From Tanytarsus gracilentus (lineage: Eukaryota > Arthropoda > Insecta > Diptera > Chironomidae), in NCBI GenBank assembly GCA_038502055.1, contig JAXRKN010000045.1, forward strand, positions 6,036,501 to 6,100,500: a stretch of 64,000 nucleotides of DNA, given 5' to 3'. This document shows positions 59,801-64,000 of this stretch, piece by piece. The notes under the pieces were generated by a model. That model did no database searches and was not told where the DNA came from. It was given only the letters and a program-made list of their open reading frames with translations. The translations under genes were made by a program, and so were the position numbers. The stretch's first letter is position 1; every line of letters begins with the position of its first letter.

Positions 59801-62800
59801 GTTATTGAGTAAAATTGTAAATTGTGTGTTATCGTCACGTCGTCGGCTATGAATTTCCGCTTGGACTGTCGTACCTTGATCATTCATGGGCTTTAAAATG
59901 TTTGTAAAAAGATTAACTGGCTGCATTTCACTGTGATGTTGCCATTTTCGTGCATCGCTAATTAAAATTTCGTGTGATATCAAATCAATGTCTTGTGAGC
60001 CATCACTCTTGGTGTCAACTTTTAACGTGGATTTGATGAAATTAATGCCAGCCAGTGTATCGCCTTCATTATGTTGTTTTAAGAGCACAGAGACATCCTG
60101 TAAGTCTAGAGCAATCGAGAGGCTATTCCACGTGGCATTTGAATCACCCTCATTAACACTCGAGTTTAAGCTTAACACGCTGTCATATTTAATTTGTGTG
60201 AGCACTGAAGATTCATAAATGTCATCAATTTCTTCGCCCAAATTGTAGGCAAGAAATCCACGAATCAGTCGATATTGCTGAAGATTTAATTCGACTTCGA
60301 GCTTTGTGAGTACACCATGGACACTGATATCGTCGACATTGTGGCTTCTATATGAGTCTAAATTTCTCTCAATTTGCAGCTTCAGATGACATTGATTTCT
60401 TAATAAACTTTGACCAGTTTTCTGCACAAAATAATTTCCCATGTCAATGAAGTTAGTCGATCTCTTCAAGCTGTCGCTCTTGCAAATTCTATGGCCAACC
60501 ACAAGATCCGTATGAATTAAATTCACCATCATTACATCGAGCATTTCTATTGGACCATATTTTTCTCTCCTCACACTAATTGTTTCTCGATCGTTTGACA
60601 TTTTAAATTCATTTTTGAGTGTTAGTTGTCCCAAATTGGCTACTATTAATTTATCACTTTTTGCACTCATCGGGAGTAAGATTAAAGGCGATTCTGCGAA
60701 GATTTCTAGCCCCATTTGTGTTGGTCGATGGTGATCACTTTGTCGATCTGGTTTCATTTTCTTAATCACAGGCATTTGCAGTTGAAAGAGGTCTTTAATG
60801 AAAGTCTGAACATCCATCACAAATCTGTATATAGAAAATTAAAATGTTAATTAAGTTTCAAGTAAATTTTAAAATTTACCTTTTCGTATGAACATATCGT
60901 ACGGAAGACATTTTAATGTTCAACTGAGCATCTTTCTTGAGCGATCTTTTTCCATAGGTCGGCTTAGGACAATCACGAATGTATGTAAAATTCAAAGCTT
61001 CATTTCCACTCGTCATAAACTTTTCTCGATAAATGCAGCCGTGCGAGCTTAAATCTGTTATAGAAATTGATCCTAATGAGCCTTCAGTTGTCTTTCCAAC
61101 ACCCGCTTTTGTCACAATAAATCTTGCATATGATACATTAGCTCTCGCCAACTCATATTCAGGCTTCACCAAAACTAATGTTAAAGATTTGATTGAAATA
61201 TCGAGTTCAGAAATTCCTTGAAATTCTTGTTCATTTTCTGTTTGTGTGCTCACGCTAGCAGTCTTTGCAGATGAGGGTTCATCGTCGGATAAGAGACCGA
61301 AGAAATTCAATAAAATAAACCAACTTTCTACTGATATATTGAGGCTTAAGCTGTTAAAGTCTATTGAACTTTTAGCACGTTTTGATCGATATTTGCTTTC
61401 AAATTGTGGACACGATGGATCGACAATGAGACTTGAATATATCACAAGATTATCTTCTCTCGATCTCAGCTGTGGTGATGGTGGTGGAGTGCCAGGAATG
61501 CATGGACTTAAATAGTTTGACTTGACATTTTGTGTCTTTTTAACATTGCTCGCTCGACGATTCATGAAACTTTTAAATCCAACATTTTGTTCCAAATAAT
61601 CTGGCAATGAAGATGACAGTAAATTCATACCAAAGCCATATGCAGTGAGATCAGGACATGAGTTTGATAGGAATGGAGCTTGCGATGGACGCTGACTATT
61701 TTCACTTGCTGATGTCACCATAATTCTATGTTTCGAGTCAATGGGTTGCAACAAATCCTCCATAATGACGCTCCTCAAGGCCACTTGCAAGCTCGTTTCG
61801 TATAAATTAACTTTCTCATAGTTGACGTTGAAATCTCTAAAGCAAATTTCAACAACTGGCGAATTTTCTGAATTATTTAATTGAATGATGAGAACTGGCA
61901 AGCTGAACAGTATTTTTGGCAGCATTTCAGAGTCCTTTTGCTGCTGCTGCTGTCTCTCGAACAATATTTTTCTTCTCGCGCTTGTTTCATTAGGAGGAAA
62001 TTTATCAGTTTCTTCGTCACTCTGACTCGTTGGTAAATTAACGACTTTTTCAGTTGAGTGAGGCCGATGAAGATCGGTTGGTATGCTAAAAGCATTTTCA
62101 ATCGTATCGATTAATTGCTCATACTGTGGTCGCTTCAGAGATAATCTTAGTGGATTTACAATACTTCCATTTATCAATAGTTGATTGCTCTTATCATCAT
62201 TCATATTTTCTATGCTCATGAAACTGCCGTCGCTTGATTCAAGATTGACAATATCAGTCTCTTTCTTCTTACTAATTTCCAATTTAATCGTTGTATCATG
62301 GACAATAGCAACAGCATCGTTTTGACATGAATAAAATTCTTCGGCTCGTGGTAAAGCGCTTAATCGAAAGCCTTTCCTCGATGTCGTGTCAAGGGAGAAA
62401 AGGTTCATGTTGCGAATTTCTATTGAATAAACATCAGCAAACTGATTATCATCATTATTAATTGACCCTTTAATTGTTTCATCAATGTCCTCGACTTCGA
62501 AAATATTTTCGTCACTCTCGTCTGATCGATTTTTTGAGTTAAAATCATCAAAATTTCTCGAAATTCCTGAAATTTCCATTTCGTCGTTTTCAATGCAATT
62601 TGAAAGTGAAATTTTTCCTAAATGAGCAACAAGTACTTGTGGGCTGCAACTTGAGCGAGGAACAATCAGAACTGGGGTGTCAAGTACAACATCAATTGAT
62701 AATTGAACGCTCGGCATTACAATAAATTCATCGGTTTGCTTTGTAAATGAAACTGTTCGTTGCCTTCTTGCATGTCGTGGTGAATTTGTTGGTTCTAGAT

Positions 62801-64000
62801 TTGTTGTTTTCAAAAATAAATCTCCAGGACGTGGCTGAACTAATCCCAAAGCCATATCAGTTGCTTTCTCTTTAATTGATTTTGCGAGGTTTCTTAAAAA
62901 AATAAAAAATAATAAAGTTATTTTAAAAAGCAAAAAAAATGTGATCAGAGTGGGATTCGAACCCACGCTCCCGAAGAGACTGGTGATTTAGAAGTGACAA
63001 GCTTTAAACCAGCGCCTTAGACATTAAACGAGTACATCTGAAGTTTCACTAAAAAACACAGCAAAAAAGGTGTGATCAGAGTGGGATTCGAACCCACGCC
63101 CCCGAAGAGACTGGTGATTTAGAAGTGACAAGCCTTAAACCAGCGCCTTAGACCACTCGGCCATCTGACCTTAACATCTGTGTAAAGAGATTCGGCAGAA
63201 TGCTTCTTTTGAAACAAATTGAATCAAAGAGGAACTTGCATGAAGAAAAAATTATTTTTGTTCCACAAAATGAAAATGAATTTTTTTGTTCCTTCGAGCC
63301 TATGTGGATGGATAGAGATTGTGTGGATGGATAGAGCTTGTGGATGGATAGAGCTTATGTGGATGGAAAGAGCTTGTGGATGGATAGAAATTATTGGCTC
63401 ATTGACAATGGGCTCGAATCCTAATGCACCCAAATATTTTTTAGCTCATAACAAAATCTACTCACTTTAAATAATGCCTAAATTCTGTTGCACACCAACT
63501 CAGTTCTTGGATGAATCTTGCACAATGAATGAACCACACCGATGCCATTCTGATTTTAATTTCGACATGTGCACTTAAATTTCGAGAAATTTTAAATGAC
63601 AATGCTCTTCGCTCCTCAGTTGGTTTCATTTTAATTCCATACATTTCATTGCCGAGAGATGTTACCGGGTCTAAATTCTCCGAAACAACATCAGTTAATG
63701 GATCACTTCCAATTGAGACAATTCTCTGATGATTTATTCCTTCGGGTGTCAAGTCTAACACTTGTAGACCTCCCAACGATCCTTCAACTTTTATTAATTT
63801 GCCTATTGTGGCATGAATTCTTGCATCGCACATAGTAAAAGTTCCAACTTTGCGGGCAACCGTAAAATTTTCTCTCGTGACAGCCCGCAAAATTAACACA
63901 TTCAGTCGATGAAAGTCAAAAGTTATTTCCGTTCTCATGATCATCTCATTTTTTGTGGCATCTTCAGGCTGAGATTTTTCGGTCTTAACATTCTTCACGT
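53820..64000 (-). CDS. Vps13D: Vps13D lipid-transfer protein, C-terminal part (runs off right edge)
   Basis: A very large bridge-like protein moving lipids between the ER and mitochondria or peroxisomes; Vps13D is needed for mitochondrial size and clearance in flies. Seven exons lie in the window: 64000-63466 (open at the edge), 62892-60880, 60824-59233, 59158-56903, 56845-55374, 55316-53937 and 53882-53820, about 3,100 residues. All joins keep frame. Two features single out Vps13D from Vps13A/C and B: a UBA domain opening exon 59158 (GFRHEDCQLALEISDNQLDE, then AALWL) and a ricin-type beta-trefoil with QLWR and QTWHF repeats near 56050-56300. Between them lies the six-repeat VAB adaptor-binding region. 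The C-terminal ATG2_C-like helices and PH-like region follow (exons from 55316). The N-terminal chorein domain is outside the window. Confidence 0.93.
62942..63042 (-). pseudogene. tRNA-Leu pseudogene, decayed duplicate
   Basis: From the anticodon arm to the 3' end it matches the neighbouring tRNA at 63073-63170, including the same 16-nt intron. The 5' acceptor strand and D arm are scrambled, so no cloverleaf forms. Its anticodon triplet reads AAA rather than AAG. The two copies start 131 bp apart, so this is a tandem duplicate that has lost function. Confidence 0.8.
63073..63170 (-). tRNA. tRNA-Leu(AAG) with a 16-nt intron
   Basis: A class II tRNA of 98 nt including the intron. Acceptor GGTCAGA pairs with TCTGATC (one G-U), followed by discriminator A. 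The D stem is GCC/GGC. Anticodon stem CTGGT/ACCAG encloses TT-AAG-G, then 16 extra nt, then C: the canonical intron site between positions 37 and 38. The variable arm TCTCTTCGGGGGC and T arm GTGGG-TTCGAAT-CCCAC are typical of leucine tRNA and provide the internal B box. The A box is present in the D arm. The anticodon reads leucine codons CUU (and CUC as inosine). Confidence 0.9.
63303..63393. repeat. Short minisatellite, about five copies of a 15-20 bp unit
   Basis: Imperfect tandem copies of TGTGGATGGATAGAGCTT, with spacing varying by a few bases, inside the same Vps13D intron between the tRNA gene and the upstream exon. Confidence 0.8.

Larger units (their letters stand above)
62893..63465 (-). 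other. 573-bp Vps13D intron carrying tRNA sequences and a minisatellite
   Basis: A phase-2 intron starting GTGAGT at 63465 and ending TTTTAAG at 62893. It contains the tRNA-Leu gene, its decayed copy and a short minisatellite, all described separately. The tRNA genes share the transcriptional direction of Vps13D. Confidence 0.85.

Noticed and set aside
63073..63170. Reading the tRNA anticodon as TAA instead of AAG
   Set aside because: It would need the anticodon stem shifted by one to GCTGG with a G-U pair and loss of base 26. The AAG register gives five regular pairs and matches known Leu-AAG sequence around the loop.
1..64000. CRISPR arrays, bacterial operons, phage or viral genes
   Set aside because: No regularly spaced repeats, no Shine-Dalgarno-led gene strings and no viral domains were seen; introns and gene content show a nuclear insect genome.

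Overview
The window is nuclear DNA of an insect, most likely a fly, and perhaps a nematoceran because it is very AT-rich and has many 50-65 bp introns. The evidence is a set of intron-containing genes with canonical GT-AG borders whose products match insect forms: Patj with L27 plus four PDZ domains, the muscle light chain Mlc2 with an alanine-rich N-terminus, rdgB-beta, Vps13D and a CAPA/pyrokinin-type receptor. I cannot name the species. Products were recognised by reading translations. Exon joins were placed by hand, and every join was checked for reading frame.

Layout. 0.4-3 kb (-): GPI mannosyltransferase PIG-Z. 3-8 kb: AT-rich spacer with two miniature inverted-repeat transposons. 8.2-9.1 kb (-): an odd Rho-like GTPase. 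9.1-21.2 kb: 12 kb without genes, holding a non-LTR-type retroposon (11.3-12.6 kb) and a 1.4 kb near-perfect inverted repeat (18.36-19.77 kb). 21.3-28.6 kb (+): a neuromedin-U/pyrokinin/CAPA-type GPCR in six coding exons. 29.7-46.1 kb: a dense block of housekeeping genes with alternating strands: CDK2AP1 (+), NUDT6-like (-), mRNA capping enzyme (+), Patj (-), Atg3 (+), rdgB-beta/PITPNC1 (-), DDX46/Prp5 (+), then NCBP2AS2-like and MED9 (-) on what looks like one bicistronic message. 47.8-49.4 kb (-): muscle myosin regulatory light chain. 51.4-53.2 kb (-): a ten-finger C2H2 protein. 53.8-64 kb (-): the C-terminal ~3,100 residues of Vps13D, running off the right edge. One Vps13D intron holds an intron-containing tRNA-Leu and its decayed duplicate.

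The genes do not form one pathway. The 31-46 kb block consists of divergent pairs with 300-600 bp shared promoter regions and convergent pairs with short shared 3' regions. The most unexpected signal is a 16-bp element, AAAATCAGCGAAATCC with small variations. It appears once or twice in five separate 5' regions (PIG-Z, CDK2AP1, NUDT6/capping enzyme, Patj/Atg3, rdgB-beta/DDX46) and I did not see it in long introns or gene-free stretches. Other points of interest are the foldback element (a possible hairpin RNA source), the two-nucleotide MED9/NCBP2AS2 junction, and the tRNA-Leu(AAG) intron.
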